A DNA stretch of 64,000 nt, taken from NCBI RefSeq assembly GCF_023823685.1, contig NZ_JAMXBF010000011.1:124001-188000 (forward strand), in the 5' to 3' direction. Below are positions 33,425 to 42,676 of the stretch, one piece after another (within the stretch, counting starts at the first letter, position 1; the number at the start of each line of letters is the position of its first letter). The position numbers and the translations under genes are program-made. The notes beneath the pieces were generated by a model. That model had not been told where the DNA came from, did no database searches, and worked only from the letters and a program-made list of their open reading frames with translations. Source of the stretch: Pseudomonas subflava (GTDB lineage: Bacteria; Pseudomonadota; Gammaproteobacteria; Pseudomonadales; Pseudomonadaceae).

Positions 33425-34255
33425 TCAGAGTGGGGTGTCGAGGCCGAAGCGCTTGCTCATCAGGCGCTCCATGAGCTTGCGCGGCAGCAGGCGTGCCATC
33501 AGCGGCAACTTGCGGCTGCCGTTGCCGATGCGCAGCAGGGCCGGGCGCTCGCTCTGCCGCACGGCGGCGAGCAGGGTAGCGGCGAACTCGCTGGCCGGGG
33601 TCGGATCTTCCTGCGAGGCGTTGGCGCGGGCGCGAATGCCTTCGCGTACCGGCCACCAGGGTGATTGCTCGTTGACCAGCTCCTCGGCGCTCTGGCTGGC
33701 GTTGGCGCCGAAGCTCGACGCGATGGCGCCCGGTTGTACTTCCATGACCTGAATGCCGAACGGCGCCAGCTCCATGCGCAGTGCGCCGGAGAGTGCGTGC
33801 ACGGCGGCCTTGGAGGCGCAGTAGGCGCCGGCGAAGGGCGTGATCAGCACGCTGGAGATACTGCCGATGTTGATCACCAGGCCGCGGCTGGCGCGCAGCA
33901 GCGGGAAGCAGGCGCGGGTGAGTTCGACCAGGCTGAACACGTTGGTCTCGAACTGCCGGCGCATGCCCTCGGCGCCGCCATCCAGCAGCGGCCCCATGGC
34001 GCCGTAGCCGGCGTTGTTGATCAGCACGTCCAGGCGCCCGGCCTCGGCCTGCACGCGTTCGGCGGCGCGCTGCACGGCGATGGCGTCGTTGACATCCAGC
34101 GCCACCGCGACGAAGCCGGCGGCGGCCAGCGTGGCGAGGTCCTGGGGTTTGCGGGCGCAGGCCCAGACCTGGTAGTCGGCGGCCTTGAAGGCATCGGCCA
34201 GGGCGCGGCCGATGCCGCTGGAGCAACCGGTGATCAGGACTACGGGCTGGGTCAT
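33425..34255 (-). CDS. SDR family oxidoreductase
   Basis: Classical short-chain dehydrogenase of 276 residues. Glycine motif TGCSSGIGRAL (about residues 9-19), NNAGYGAMGP, and the catalytic YCASKAAVHAL motif (Tyr about 152, Lys about 156). The ATG at 34255 was preferred over an upstream GTG because GAGGAG lies at a good distance. The C-terminal extension contains basic stretches. The substrate is unknown; NAD(P) binding is supported. Confidence 0.9.
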   Translation of the reverse strand: MTQPVVLITGCSSGIGRALADAFKAADYQVWACARKPQDLATLAAAGFVAVALDVNDAIAVQRAAERVQAEAGRLDVLINNAGYGAMGPLLDGGAEGMRRQFETNVFSLVELTRACFPLLRASRGLVINIGSISSVLITPFAGAYCASKAAVHALSGALRMELAPFGIQVMEVQPGAIASSFGANASQSAEELVNEQSPWWPVREGIRARANASQEDPTPASEFAATLLAAVRQSERPALLRIGNGSRKLPLMARLLPRKLMERLMSKRFGLDTPL

Positions 34256-34333
34256 GGACACTCCTCGTCTCGCGCTGAAGGGAGCCCGATCATAACCATT
34301 CGCGGTGGCGACGTACTGACCGCGACGGCCAGA

Positions 34334-35113
34334 TCAGTCCTCTGAATGGTCGCGCAGGAACACCAGGCTGTCCGGCGTGGACTGCTCGGCGCTGTAGCGA
34401 TAGCCCTGGTAGTCGAAGGCCTTGAGCCGCTCGGGATCGCGGATGCGCTCCTTGATCACGTAGCGCGCCATCAGCCCGCGGGCCTTCTTGGCGTAGAAGC
34501 TGATGATCTTGTACTGGCCGTTCTTCAGGTCCTTGAACTCGGTGTCGATCACCCGCGCGTTCAGGGCCTTGCGCTTGACCGCGCCGAAGTACTCGTTGGA
34601 GGCCAGGTTGAGCAGGATGTCGTCGCCCTGTGCGGCCAGCGCTTCGTTGAGCCAGCCGCTGATGCGCTCGCCCCAGAAGTCGTAGAGATTGTTGCCGCGG
34701 GCGTTGGCGAGCTTGGTGCCCATCTCCAGGCGGTACGGCTGCATCAGGTCTAGCGGGCGCAGCACGCCGTACAGGCCAGAGAGCATGCGCAGGTGTTGCT
34801 GGGCGAATTCGAAATCGGCCTCGGCGAAGTCTTCGGCGGCCAGGCCGGTGTACACGTCGCCCTTGAACGCCAGCAGCGCCTGCTTGGCGTTGGACGGGTT
34901 GAACGGCCGCTGCCAGCTGCCATAGCGCGCCACGTTGAGCGCGGCCAGCTTGTCCGACAGGTGCATCAGCTCGCCGATCTGCTGCGGGCTCATCTCGCGC
35001 AGCTGGCCGATCAGCTCCTGGGCATGGTCCAGGTGCTCGGGCTGGGTGAAGCGGCCAATAGGCGGCGGGGTGTCGTAGTCCAGGGTCTTGGCGGGGGAAA
35101 TCACCAACAGCAT
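34334..35113 (-). CDS. yaaA: peroxide stress protein YaaA
   Basis: Protein of 259 residues of the YaaA/DUF328 family. E. coli YaaA lowers free intracellular iron and protects DNA from oxidative damage. Family motifs: [13 protein letters not shown] at the N-terminus, [11 protein letters not shown] in the middle and [16 protein letters not shown] near the C-terminus. Length and motifs match. It is likely a single-gene unit, 78 bases from the SDR gene. Confidence 0.93.
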   Translation of the reverse strand: MLLVISPAKTLDYDTPPPIGRFTQPEHLDHAQELIGQLREMSPQQIGELMHLSDKLAALNVARYGSWQRPFNPSNAKQALLAFKGDVYTGLAAEDFAEADFEFAQQHLRMLSGLYGVLRPLDLMQPYRLEMGTKLANARGNNLYDFWGERISGWLNEALAAQGDDILLNLASNEYFGAVKRKALNARVIDTEFKDLKNGQYKIISFYAKKARGLMARYVIKERIRDPERLKAFDYQGYRYSAEQSTPDSLVFLRDHSED

Positions 35114-35213
35114 CGAATCGTCTCCAGAAAGCGTGGCGCGATTCTAGGCCGCCGCGCCCCTCGGCTCCAGCTATCGGCGCCGAGGGGTTTGCCTATCGAT
35201 GCGGCGATGGCGG

Positions 35214-35741
35214 CTAGTCGCGCGCCGGCAGCATCGAGCGCAGCACGTCGTCACGGCGCACATGGTGGTGCCACAGGGCCATGCCGGCGTGGCCGAGGAT
35301 CAGCGCGAAGAGCAGGTACTGGGCGGTGACGTGGAAGGTCTTGGCCGCGCCACGAATCGCGTCGGACAGCGGCAGTGGTCCGATCTCCACCAGCCAGAAC
35401 AGGTTCACCGGGCGCTTGCCGAACAGCAGGCCGGTCAGCGGCATGAGCAGCAGCAACAGATACAGCAGGGCGTGACCGCCCTTGGCGGCGAAGCGCTGCA
35501 GCGGCGGTTCGCTGGCGAGCAGCTCGGGCGCGCCGGAGCGGGCGCGCACCGCCAAGCGCAGCAGGGTGAGCAGCATCACCAGCAAACCGAGCGACTTGTG
35601 CAGGGTGAAGACGCCTGCGCCGCCGCCGAGCAGCGGCTCGAACAGGTCGCTGCCATAGGGCAGGGCGATGATCAGCAGGACCAGCAGAGCGCTGAGCCAG
35701 TGCAGGGTGATTTGCGCGGGGGTGTAGCGTTTCGGGGTCAT
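35214..35741 (-). CDS. cytochrome b561 family protein
   Basis: Membrane protein of 175 residues with four hydrophobic helices, of the CybB/YodB type. Histidines at expected spacing (HWLSALL near the N-terminus, HKSLGLL, and the C-terminal HAGMALWHH) probably bind two b-type haems. It is likely an electron carrier, possibly for superoxide or quinone reactions. It starts a minus-strand series with yaaA (100 bases gap). Confidence 0.88.
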   Translation of the reverse strand: MTPKRYTPAQITLHWLSALLVLLIIALPYGSDLFEPLLGGGAGVFTLHKSLGLLVMLLTLLRLAVRARSGAPELLASEPPLQRFAAKGGHALLYLLLLLMPLTGLLFGKRPVNLFWLVEIGPLPLSDAIRGAAKTFHVTAQYLLFALILGHAGMALWHHHVRRDDVLRSMLPARD

Positions 35742-36211
35742 GAACGAATCTCTTCAGGTTACGGCTAAAGTGCGGAGTAGAGCGATTCTTGTGGTTATTC
35801 CGTTACTTTACCGGCTCGCTGTTACGGATCGCCAAGCCTGTCGTTGCGAGATGTGTGGGGCTCGATGGAGAGCTCGCCGAGGTGCGGCGGGGTGGATTTG
35901 CCAGGGGAGGCGGAGCGGCGAAGCGGAGCGCATCGCCTGAGGCAGGACTTCCGAATGTAACGGCGCATCCGGGTACCGCCAAGCGTTATTCGTCGAGCCG
36001 ATAAAAAAGCGTTCTGCCGCAGAAAAAGTTCTTTTTTCTGTCATCCAGATTGGGGTATTAAAAAAGCAGACCGCCGAACCCTGCAGCACAGGTGGCGGCC
36101 CTCGGCCATCACCTTTGCTCGCGTATCCCGCCCCGTTCGGGAGGTGGGCGGTCCTCCGCGACGGAGCTGTAGAGGCTCTGTCGTCCAGGCCCCTCGATAA
36201 GGTGACCGAGT
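35742..36211. other. 470-base region without a gene upstream of phoH
   Basis: No convincing gene is seen. It contains an AT-rich part (about 35995-36065) with several A/T runs, and a GC-rich leader with a partial hairpin (CCCGTTCGGGAGG region at about 36137). The 5' part reads as a dispersed repeat. A promoter for phoH is expected in the last 150 bases. Confidence 0.45.
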
Positions 36212-37603
36212 ATGGATGATCACGGACGCACCCGCTTCACCCAGCCCACCCTCTACGTCCTCGACACCAACGTCCTGATCCACGACCCCAACGCGCTGCT
36301 GAATTTCCAGGAACACCACGTCGCCATCCCGATGACCGTGCTGGAGGAGCTGGACAAGCTCAAGACCGGCAAGCACACCGTCGCCGCCGAATGCCGCCAG
36401 GCCATCCGTCTGATCGACCAGGTGCTCGGCGACGCGATCCCCGAAGACGTCGAGAAAGGCGTCCCCATCCAGCGCGGCAAGAGCGGGCCCAAGGGCACCT
36501 TGTCGATCCTCATGAGCAAGCGCGCGGAGCCGATCACCTGGCTGCCGGAGAATCTCAACGACAACAAGATCATCAACCAGCTGGTCGACCTGCGCAGCAG
36601 CAACCCCGGCATGCGCGTAGTGCTGGTGACCAAGGACATCAACATGCGCCTGAAGGCGCGTGCCTGCGGCATCTCCGCCGAGGACTACCACACTGACCAA
36701 TTGGTGGATGACGTCAACCTGCTGTCGCGCGGTTATCACAACCTCGCCGGCTCCTTCTGGGACCGCGTAAGCAAGGTCGAGACCCGCCAGGGCCACGGCC
36801 GCACCTGGCACCAGGTGCAGCTCACCGACAACCTGCCGGCGGTGCACATCAACGAATTCATCGTCGACGAGCAGGGCTTCGTCGGCTGGGTCAAGGGCAT
36901 CGAGGGCAGCAGTCTGACCATCCTCGACCTGCATCAGGAACCGTTGCTGCACCAGGAGGCCTGGGGCCTGCGCCCGCGGGACATCTACCAGGCGCTGGCG
37001 CTGTACGCGCTGCTCGATCCGGATATCCACCTGGTCAACCTGTCCGGCGCCGCCGGCTCGGGCAAGACCATCCTGGCGCTGGCCGCGGCCATCGAGCAGA
37101 CCATGGTCAGCAAGCGCTACCGGCGCATCATCGCCACCCGCAGCGTACAGGGGCTGGACGAGGACATCGGCTTCCTGCCCGGTACCGAGGCGGAAAAGAT
37201 GGAGCCCTGGCTCGGCGCTATCACCGACAACCTGGAGGCGCTGCATTCGGATGACGAGAGCACCCACGGCAGCGTCGACTACATCCTGCAGAAGGTTCCG
37301 CTGCAGTTTAAGTCGCTCAACTACATCCGCGGGCGCAGCTTCCAGCAGAGCCTGATCCTGATCGACGAGTGCCAGAACCTCACCCCGCACCAGATGAAGA
37401 CCATCATCACTCGTGCCGGCAACGGTTCGAAGGTGATCTGCCTGGGCAACCTGGCGCAGATCGACACCCCCTACCTGTCCGCCACCAGTTCGGGCCTGAC
37501 CTACCTCACCGAGCGCTTCAAGGACTTCCCCCATGGCGTGCACGTGACCCTGCAGGGCGTGCCGCGCTCGGTACTGGCCGAGTACGCCGAAGCCCACATG
37601 TAA
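36212..37603 (+). CDS. phoH: PhoH family protein with N-terminal PIN domain (PhoL/YlaK type)
   Basis: Protein of 463 residues. The N-terminal PIN domain (about 10-150; VLDTNVLIHDP holds the first acidic pair and VTKDINMRLKA the later ones) is followed by a PhoH ATPase domain (about 265-445). Walker A is GAAGSGKT at residues 279-286, and Walker B is in LILIDECQNL. PIN-PhoH (PhoH2) proteins act as RNA helicase/RNase units in other bacteria. It lies upstream of moaC, as in P. aeruginosa. The gene symbol is the family name; no phosphate regulation is shown here. Confidence 0.9.
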   Translation: MDDHGRTRFTQPTLYVLDTNVLIHDPNALLNFQEHHVAIPMTVLEELDKLKTGKHTVAAECRQAIRLIDQVLGDAIPEDVEKGVPIQRGKSGPKGTLSILMSKRAEPITWLPENLNDNKIINQLVDLRSSNPGMRVVLVTKDINMRLKARACGISAEDYHTDQLVDDVNLLSRGYHNLAGSFWDRVSKVETRQGHGRTWHQVQLTDNLPAVHINEFIVDEQGFVGWVKGIEGSSLTILDLHQEPLLHQEAWGLRPRDIYQALALYALLDPDIHLVNLSGAAGSGKTILALAAAIEQTMVSKRYRRIIATRSVQGLDEDIGFLPGTEAEKMEPWLGAITDNLEALHSDDESTHGSVDYILQKVPLQFKSLNYIRGRSFQQSLILIDECQNLTPHQMKTIITRAGNGSKVICLGNLAQIDTPYLSATSSGLTYLTERFKDFPHGVHVTLQGVPRSVLAEYAEAHM

Positions 37604-37671
37604 CCGCTACGCCCGCACGCTCCTCCGACCGGAGGGGCGTCGCGGACGCGCGCTCCCGTCTGCGGCGGCGT

Positions 37672-37677
37672 TACAAT
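37672..37677 (+). promoter_or_regulatory. candidate -10 box of the moa operon
   Basis: TACAAT at 37672-37677 lies 25 bases upstream of the GTG start of moaC. No clear -35 element is seen. Confidence 0.4.
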
Positions 37678-37702
37678 GCCCCATCGACCCCGGAGCAAGA
37701 CC

Positions 37703-38194
37703 GTGCTGACCCATCTCGATTCCCAAGGCCGCGCCAACATGGTGGACGTCACCGAGAAGGCGGTGACCTCGCGCGAGGCGCTGGCCGAAGCCCGCGTGCG
37801 CATGCTGCCCGCCACCCTGGCGATGATCGCCGACGGCAGCCACCCCAAGGGCGACGTGTTCGCCGTGGCGCGCATCGCCGGCATCCAGGCGGCGAAGAAG
37901 ACCCACGAACTGATCCCGCTGTGCCATCCGCTGCTGCTCACCAGCGTCAAGGTCGAGCTGCAGGCCGAGGGCATCGACTGCGTGCGCATCCAGGCGCGCT
38001 GCAAGCTGGCCGGGCAAACCGGCGTGGAGATGGAGGCGCTGACCGCCGCCAGCGTCGCCGCGCTGACCCTCTACGACATGTGCAAGGCCGTGGACCGCGG
38101 CATCGTTATCGAGGCCGTGCGCCTGCTGGAGAAGTCCGGCGGCAAGAGCGGCGACTACAGACTGGACTATCACGAGGCAGGGAGCCTGACATGA
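37703..38194 (+). CDS. moaC: cyclic pyranopterin monophosphate synthase MoaC
   Basis: Enzyme of 163 residues that, with MoaA, converts GTP to cyclic pyranopterin monophosphate, the first step of molybdenum-cofactor synthesis. Conserved: [12 protein letters not shown] near the start, [20 protein letters not shown] (contains active-site residues), [20 protein letters not shown] in the C-terminal half. A GTG start was selected; the family N-terminus LTHLD fits it. Its stop overlaps moaD by 4 bases (ATGA), so the genes are coupled. Confidence 0.96.
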   Translation: MLTHLDSQGRANMVDVTEKAVTSREALAEARVRMLPATLAMIADGSHPKGDVFAVARIAGIQAAKKTHELIPLCHPLLLTSVKVELQAEGIDCVRIQARCKLAGQTGVEMEALTAASVAALTLYDMCKAVDRGIVIEAVRLLEKSGGKSGDYRLDYHEAGSLT

Positions 38195-38436
38195 TCCGCG
38201 TACAGTATTTCGCCCGCTACCGAGAGGTACTGGGCATCGACGGCGAGCAGCTGCAGCGCGCCGCCCTGGGCAACCTGGAGCAGCTGCGCGAGCACCTGCT
38301 CAGCCGCGGCGGCGTGTGGCAGGTGCTGGCCGAGCAGAACCTGATGTGCGCGCGCAATCAGGAGCTCTGCGGCCTGGAGACTGAAATCGCCGATGGTGAC
38401 GAGATCGCGTTTTTCCCTACGGTCACAGGCGGCTGA
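38191..38436 (+). CDS. moaD: molybdopterin synthase sulfur carrier subunit MoaD
   Basis: Ubiquitin-like sulfur carrier of 81 residues. The C-terminal Gly-Gly (VTGG) is the thiocarboxylate site that transfers sulfur to cPMP with MoaE. It overlaps moaC by 4 bases and moaE follows by 1 base, so all three are translated from one transcript. Confidence 0.95.
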   Translation: MIRVQYFARYREVLGIDGEQLQRAALGNLEQLREHLLSRGGVWQVLAEQNLMCARNQELCGLETEIADGDEIAFFPTVTGG

Positions 38437-38437
38437 G

Positions 38438-38893
38438 ATGAGCGTCCGGATACAGGTCGAAGCCTTCGATCCGGGCGTCGAGCTCAATGCGCTGCACGCC
38501 GCCAACCTGGGCATCGGTGCGGTGGCCACCTTCGTCGGCTATGTGCGCGACTATAACGATGGCCGGGACGTGCACGGCATGTTCCTCGAGCACTACCCGG
38601 GCATGACCGAGAAGGCCCTGGCCGGCATCGTCGGCGAGGCCGAGCAGCGCTGGCCGTTGCTGCGGGTGGAAGTGTTGCACCGGGTCGGCCGGCTGCAGCC
38701 AGGCGAGCCCATCGTCTTCGTCGGCACCGCCAGCGCCCATCGCCAGGCGGCGTTCGACGCCTGCAACTTCATCATGGATTACCTGAAGACCCGCGCGCCG
38801 TTCTGGAAGAAGGAAGACACCCCGGAGGGAGCGCGCTGGGTGGAAGGGCGCTGCAGAGATCAGCAGGCGGCGCAGCGCTGGTCCAAGCCCTAA
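38438..38893 (+). CDS. moaE: molybdopterin synthase catalytic subunit MoaE
   Basis: Large subunit of molybdopterin synthase, 151 residues. It uses thiocarboxylated MoaD to add sulfur to cyclic pyranopterin monophosphate. Family motifs: VATFVGYVRDYNDGRDV near the N-terminus, VLHRVGRLQPGEPIV in the middle and APFWKKEDTPEGARWVEG with the catalytic lysine region. Its start is 1 base after the moaD stop. Confidence 0.96.
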   Translation: MSVRIQVEAFDPGVELNALHAANLGIGAVATFVGYVRDYNDGRDVHGMFLEHYPGMTEKALAGIVGEAEQRWPLLRVEVLHRVGRLQPGEPIVFVGTASAHRQAAFDACNFIMDYLKTRAPFWKKEDTPEGARWVEGRCRDQQAAQRWSKP

Positions 38894-38967
38894 GTAACGC
38901 CTGGGCGTCTGCTGCTGCTCGGCACGACGAGCTCATGTGGCTTAAACCAATGCGGGGCTGACACCGC

Positions 38968-39648
38968 TCAACCCTGCAGCAGACCATCCAGCTCGCGCTC
39001 GCCACGGGCGCTGAACGTGACCACCCGCGAGGCCGGGTCGCGCTTGGCCCAGCCCAGCTGCAGCAGGCGTTGCAGCAATTCTGCGCCCAGGGCGCCACCG
39101 AGGTGGTGGCGACGCTCGCTCCAGTCCAGGCAGGGGCGGCACAGGTGGCGCCGGCGTCCGGCGGCAGCTTCTACATCTATCTGCAGCTCGGCGAACCAGC
39201 GCTGGCCGGCCTCGGTCAGGCGCAGTTCCTCGCCCTGTTCCTCGATGCAGCCGCGTTGCAGCAAGGTCTCGTAAGCCTTCACGCCCAGTTCCCCGGCCAG
39301 GTGGTCGTAGCACACCCTTGCCTTGCGCAGCGCCGGTTCGCGCGGGCTGGAGCGCACGCGCACGGCACCGGCGCGGAAGGCCACGCCCATCAGCGCTTCG
39401 AGCAGGCGGGCGACATCGGCGTCGGCCAGGCGGAAGTAGCGGTGGCGACCCCGGGCCACGGCGGAGACCAGGCCGGCGTCAAGCAGTTTGGCCAGGTGCG
39501 CGCTCATGGTTTGTTTGCTCACCCCGGCGATCTCCGCCAGCTCGGTGGCGGTCAGCGCGCGGTCGGTCATGAGCGCGGTGAGCACCTCGGCGCGGGCGTA
39601 GTCGCCGATCAGCGCGGCGATGCGGGCGATGTTGGGTCCGTCTTTCAT
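38968..39648 (-). CDS. ArsR family HTH transcriptional regulator with C-terminal effector domain
   Basis: Regulator of 226 residues. The ArsR-type winged helix is at about residues 12-90 ([32 protein letters not shown]). The C-terminal half (about 95-220), with a Cys/His-containing segment ([18 protein letters not shown]), may bind a metal or ligand. Its start codon lies in a perfect palindrome (39647-39670), shared with the divergent NIPSNAP/ABM genes. It probably represses both directions. Confidence 0.87.
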   Translation of the reverse strand: MKDGPNIARIAALIGDYARAEVLTALMTDRALTATELAEIAGVSKQTMSAHLAKLLDAGLVSAVARGRHRYFRLADADVARLLEALMGVAFRAGAVRVRSSPREPALRKARVCYDHLAGELGVKAYETLLQRGCIEEQGEELRLTEAGQRWFAELQIDVEAAAGRRRHLCRPCLDWSERRHHLGGALGAELLQRLLQLGWAKRDPASRVVTFSARGERELDGLLQG

Positions 39649-39670
39649 GGTTCGATCATAGTCGAACCAT
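39647..39670. promoter_or_regulatory. ArsR-type operator, perfect 9-base palindrome arms
   Basis: ATGGTTCGA-TCATAG-TCGAACCAT has perfect 9-base arms with a 6-base spacer. It overlaps the start codon of the ArsR-like gene (ATG at 39648 on the minus strand) and precedes the divergent NIPSNAP gene by about 50 bases. Its position is ideal for autorepression plus control of the opposite genes. Confidence 0.75.
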
Positions 39671-39720
39671 TGAGTGGCGACAAAGCGTTAGCGTGGCCAC
39701 ATCATCCAGGAGGACGCGCC

Positions 39721-40053
39721 ATGCCCATCACCTGTTTCATCCGCTACCAGATCGACCCGTTCCAGCGCGAGGCCTTCCACGAGTACGCGGAGAACTGGGG
39801 GCGCATCATTCCCCGCTGTGGCGGTCACCTGCTCGGCTATTTCCTGCCGCACGAAGGCAGCAACGATATCGCCTGGGGGCTGATCGCCTTTCCCAGCCTG
39901 GCCGCCTACGAGGCCTATCGCACACGGCTGAAGAGCGATGCCGAGGGCCACGCCAATTTCGCCATGGCGCAGGACAAGCGCTTCATCCTGCGCGAGGAGC
40001 GCAGCTTTCTCGAAGTGGTGGAGGGCACTCTGGGCGTGGAGCCGCAGTCGTGA
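39721..40053 (+). CDS. NIPSNAP family protein
   Basis: Small protein of 110 residues with the dimeric alpha/beta-barrel fold typical of [34 protein letters not shown], then [31 protein letters not shown]. Family members are often of unknown role. The ATG at 39721 opens the line and is followed, overlapping by 4 bases (GTGA), by an antibiotic biosynthesis monooxygenase gene. It is probably repressed by the divergent ArsR-type regulator. Confidence 0.88.
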   Translation: MPITCFIRYQIDPFQREAFHEYAENWGRIIPRCGGHLLGYFLPHEGSNDIAWGLIAFPSLAAYEAYRTRLKSDAEGHANFAMAQDKRFILREERSFLEVVEGTLGVEPQS

Positions 40054-40397
40054 TCGCGGTGATCTTCGAGGTGCAGCCGGCCGCGGGCCGGCGCGACACC
40101 TACCTGGGGCTGGCTGCCGACCTGCGCGAGCAACTGCAGGCCATCGACGGCTTCCTTTCCATCGAGCGCTTCGAGAGTCTCAGCCAGCCGGGCAAATTGC
40201 TGTCGCTGTCGTTCTGGCGCGACGAGGCGGCCGTGCGCCAGTGGCGCAATACCGAGGAGCATCGTCAGGCGCAGATGGCCGGTCGTGGCGGCGTGTTCGC
40301 CGACTATCGCCTGCGCGTGGCCGAGGTACTGCGCGACTATGGCCTGCATCAGCGCGAGCAGGCGCCGGTCGATTCGCGAGCCGTCCATGGCCACTGA
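40050..40397 (+). CDS. antibiotic biosynthesis monooxygenase (ABM) family protein
   Basis: Protein of 115 residues of the ABM fold: strands [18 protein letters not shown] and the core [31 protein letters not shown]. Despite the name, many are haem- or quinone-related small enzymes of unknown substrate. A GTG start overlaps the preceding NIPSNAP gene (GTGA), so the two ABM-fold proteins are coupled and may act together. Control by the ArsR-type regulator upstream is likely. Confidence 0.88.
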   Translation: MIAVIFEVQPAAGRRDTYLGLAADLREQLQAIDGFLSIERFESLSQPGKLLSLSFWRDEAAVRQWRNTEEHRQAQMAGRGGVFADYRLRVAEVLRDYGLHQREQAPVDSRAVHGH

Positions 40398-40523
40398 ATT
40401 TTGCCTGCCGCGCGCAGGCGCCGCCGCTGCGCTCCACCTAGTATGAGGAGGGGCTGAAAGAGGGAAGGGGCGGCTATGGCGGCGACAGGCAAAAGATGGG
40501 GCTCACCGGGCTGACCACCCAGT

Positions 40524-40847
40524 GTGATGCCGGTTTCCGGCTTTGCCGAAGGAGTGGCCGTGGTGGCCGAAGGCAAGGCCGACGCCTTCTTCGTCGATCA
40601 CGTGGTGCTGCAGAACCAGGTCGCGCTCAGTCACGCCGCCAGCGATCTGCAGGTGCTGGATCGACTGTTCGACCTGGAGCCGTTCGCGCTGGCCATGGCC
40701 CGTGGCGACGACGACTTCCGCCTGCTGGTGGATCGCGAGTTGAGTCGAGTGTACCGCTCTGGCGAGATCGAGCCGCTGTACCGCAGGTACTTTGGCGAGC
40801 CCAGCACGCAGGTGCGACTGCTGTTCCAGGCCTACTCGCGGCCTTAG
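40524..40847 (+). pseudogene. amino-acid ABC transporter substrate-binding protein fragment
   Basis: The C-terminal about 100 residues of a glutamate/aspartate-type periplasmic binding protein are recognisable: VAEGKADAFFVDHVVLQNQ, EPFALAMARGDDDFRLLVDREL and the end YRSGEIEPLYRRYFGEPS. The N-terminal signal peptide and first lobe are missing; the 130 bases before it contain no intact frame of the family. No transport genes are near. It is best read as a remnant. Confidence 0.75.
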
Positions 40848-41272
40848 CGGCTCGGCGCGTGCTGATGCCCGAGCACGCTGATCATTAGCGTGCCGGGCAG
40901 CAGCGCCAGGGCAACCAGGTGCCAGTGTGCAATCACCAGTTCGAGGATGATCTCGCGGGTGCTCCAGGTGTTGCCAAAGGCCTGGGCGAAGAGGGCTGCC
41001 GCGAAAGTGCAGGCCAGCAGCGCGCTGCAGATAAAGGCGATGACCAGCATGGTTTTGCGGCGCAGAAAGGTACCCGCCAGCAGGAAAGCCAGCATGCCGG
41101 GCACTGTGGCGATCAGCAGTGCGCTCACGGAGTAGTCATTGCTGTCGATCAGCTGCGGCCATTCCAGGGTCAGGCGCTGCTGGCGCAGGCTGCCGGTGAG
41201 CAGGCTGATGAACAGCGCGGCGCTGGGAGCGATCACCAGGCTTGCCAGTAGCAGAGTGATGGAGCGATGCAT
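40844..41272 (-). CDS. hypothetical inner-membrane protein
   Basis: Membrane protein of 142 residues with four hydrophobic segments (about 5-24, 50-70, 75-98, 113-136). No family was recognised. It starts 1 base after the stop of the CaiB-type CoA transferase (41274), so it is probably in the same transcript. The upstream longer frame adds MAARSE without support. Confidence 0.65.
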   Translation of the reverse strand: MHRSITLLLASLVIAPSAALFISLLTGSLRQQRLTLEWPQLIDSNDYSVSALLIATVPGMLAFLLAGTFLRRKTMLVIAFICSALLACTFAAALFAQAFGNTWSTREIILELVIAHWHLVALALLPGTLMISVLGHQHAPSR

Positions 41273-41273
41273 C

Positions 41274-42470
41274 TCAGATCGCGCCGCCATCCTTCAGCGC
41301 GGCGATCTGCTCGGCGCTGTAGCCGAGGCGGCTCAGCACCGCCTGGTTATGCTCGCCCAGCTGCGGCCCGGTCCACTCCACGCCGCCGGGGGTTTCCGAC
41401 AGCTTGGGCACGATGCCGGGCATCTTGAATGGTTTGCCATCCGGCAGCTTGGCCGAGAGGAACATCTCGCGGGCGAGGAATTGCGGGTCCTTGAACATGT
41501 CCTCGGCGGAGTAGATGCGGCTGGCCGGCACTTCGGCGCGCACCAGCACGGCCTCCACTTCGCTCAGCGGCAGGCTGGCCGCCCAGCGGTCGATCACGCC
41601 GTAGAGTTCGTCACGGCGGGCATCGCGGCCTGCGTTGTCGGCCAGCGCCGGATCGCTCGCCAAGTCCTCTCTATGTATGGCGCGCATAAAGCGCTGGAAG
41701 ATCGCATCGCCATTGGCGCCGATCTGGATATGTTTGCCGTCGCCGCAGGTGTGGATGGAGGAGGGCGTGATGCCGGGCATGATGTTGCCGGTGCGCTCGC
41801 GGATAAAACCGAACACGTCGAACTCAGGCACCATGCTTTCCATCATGGCGAAGGTCGCCTCGTACAGCGCTACGTCCACCACCTGGCCCTGGCCGCCGTT
41901 GACCTCGCGGTGCCGCAGCGCCATCAGTGCGCCAACCACGCCCCATAGCGCGGCGATGGAGTCGCCGATGCTGATGCCGGTGCGTACCGGCGGGCGATCC
42001 TCGAAGCCGGTGATGTAGCGCAGCCCACCCATGGACTCGCCGACTGCGCCGAAGCCCGGTTGGTCCTGCATCGGCCCGCTCTGGCCGAAGCCGGACAGAC
42101 GCACCATCACCAGCCTGGGGTTGAGCGCGTGGAGCACGTGCCAGCCCAGGCCGAGCTTCTCCAGCACGCCGGGGCGGAAGTTCTCGATCAGGATGTCGGC
42201 CTCGCTCAGCAGTTTCTTCAGCACCTCACGCCCGTCCTCATGCTTGAGGTTGAGGGTGATCGACTGCTTGTTGCGCGCCTGCACGAACCACCACAGCGAG
42301 GTGCCCTCGTACAGCTTGCGCCACTTGCGCAGCGGATCGCCGCCATCCGGCGACTCGACCTTGATCACCTCGGCGCCGAACTCCGCGCAGATGCGCGAGG
42401 CGAAGGGGCCGGCGATCAGAGTGCCGAGTTCGACCACTTTCAGACCGGCGAGGGGTTTGCTGGGGATCAT
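41274..42470 (-). CDS. CaiB/BaiF family CoA transferase (class III)
   Basis: Protein of 398 residues of the formyl-CoA transferase/CaiB class III family. N-terminal GLKVVELGTLIAGPFA, then IENFRPGVLEKLG and ITPSSIHTCGDGKHIQIG regions match; the catalytic Asp lies near residue 170 in the family. It moves CoA between acids, but the acids are unknown. A membrane protein gene follows 1 base later on the same strand. Confidence 0.9.
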   Translation of the reverse strand: MIPSKPLAGLKVVELGTLIAGPFASRICAEFGAEVIKVESPDGGDPLRKWRKLYEGTSLWWFVQARNKQSITLNLKHEDGREVLKKLLSEADILIENFRPGVLEKLGLGWHVLHALNPRLVMVRLSGFGQSGPMQDQPGFGAVGESMGGLRYITGFEDRPPVRTGISIGDSIAALWGVVGALMALRHREVNGGQGQVVDVALYEATFAMMESMVPEFDVFGFIRERTGNIMPGITPSSIHTCGDGKHIQIGANGDAIFQRFMRAIHREDLASDPALADNAGRDARRDELYGVIDRWAASLPLSEVEAVLVRAEVPASRIYSAEDMFKDPQFLAREMFLSAKLPDGKPFKMPGIVPKLSETPGGVEWTGPQLGEHNQAVLSRLGYSAEQIAALKDGGAI

Positions 42471-42676
42471 CGTGGCTCCAGGAAAGGGATGCTGATGGGT
42501 AACCTAAGCGCTCACATGATGTCCGCGCGGTGGGAGCTGCCGCAAGCCATCTGATGACCTGCTCTGGCGTCGCCTCGGAGCTGAACGTACAGTGCGTGGT
42601 TTGTTGACTGCTCGTTTAGTATTTCCCTCATGTTTGCCCTACTAGAGCATCGCCTTCGGCTGGGAGGCGACGCGTC
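42471..42676. other. 206-base gap between CoA transferase and diguanylate cyclase
   Basis: Divergent promoters are expected here. AT-rich sequence sits at 42600-42640, but no -10/-35 pair could be assigned with confidence. Confidence 0.3.
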
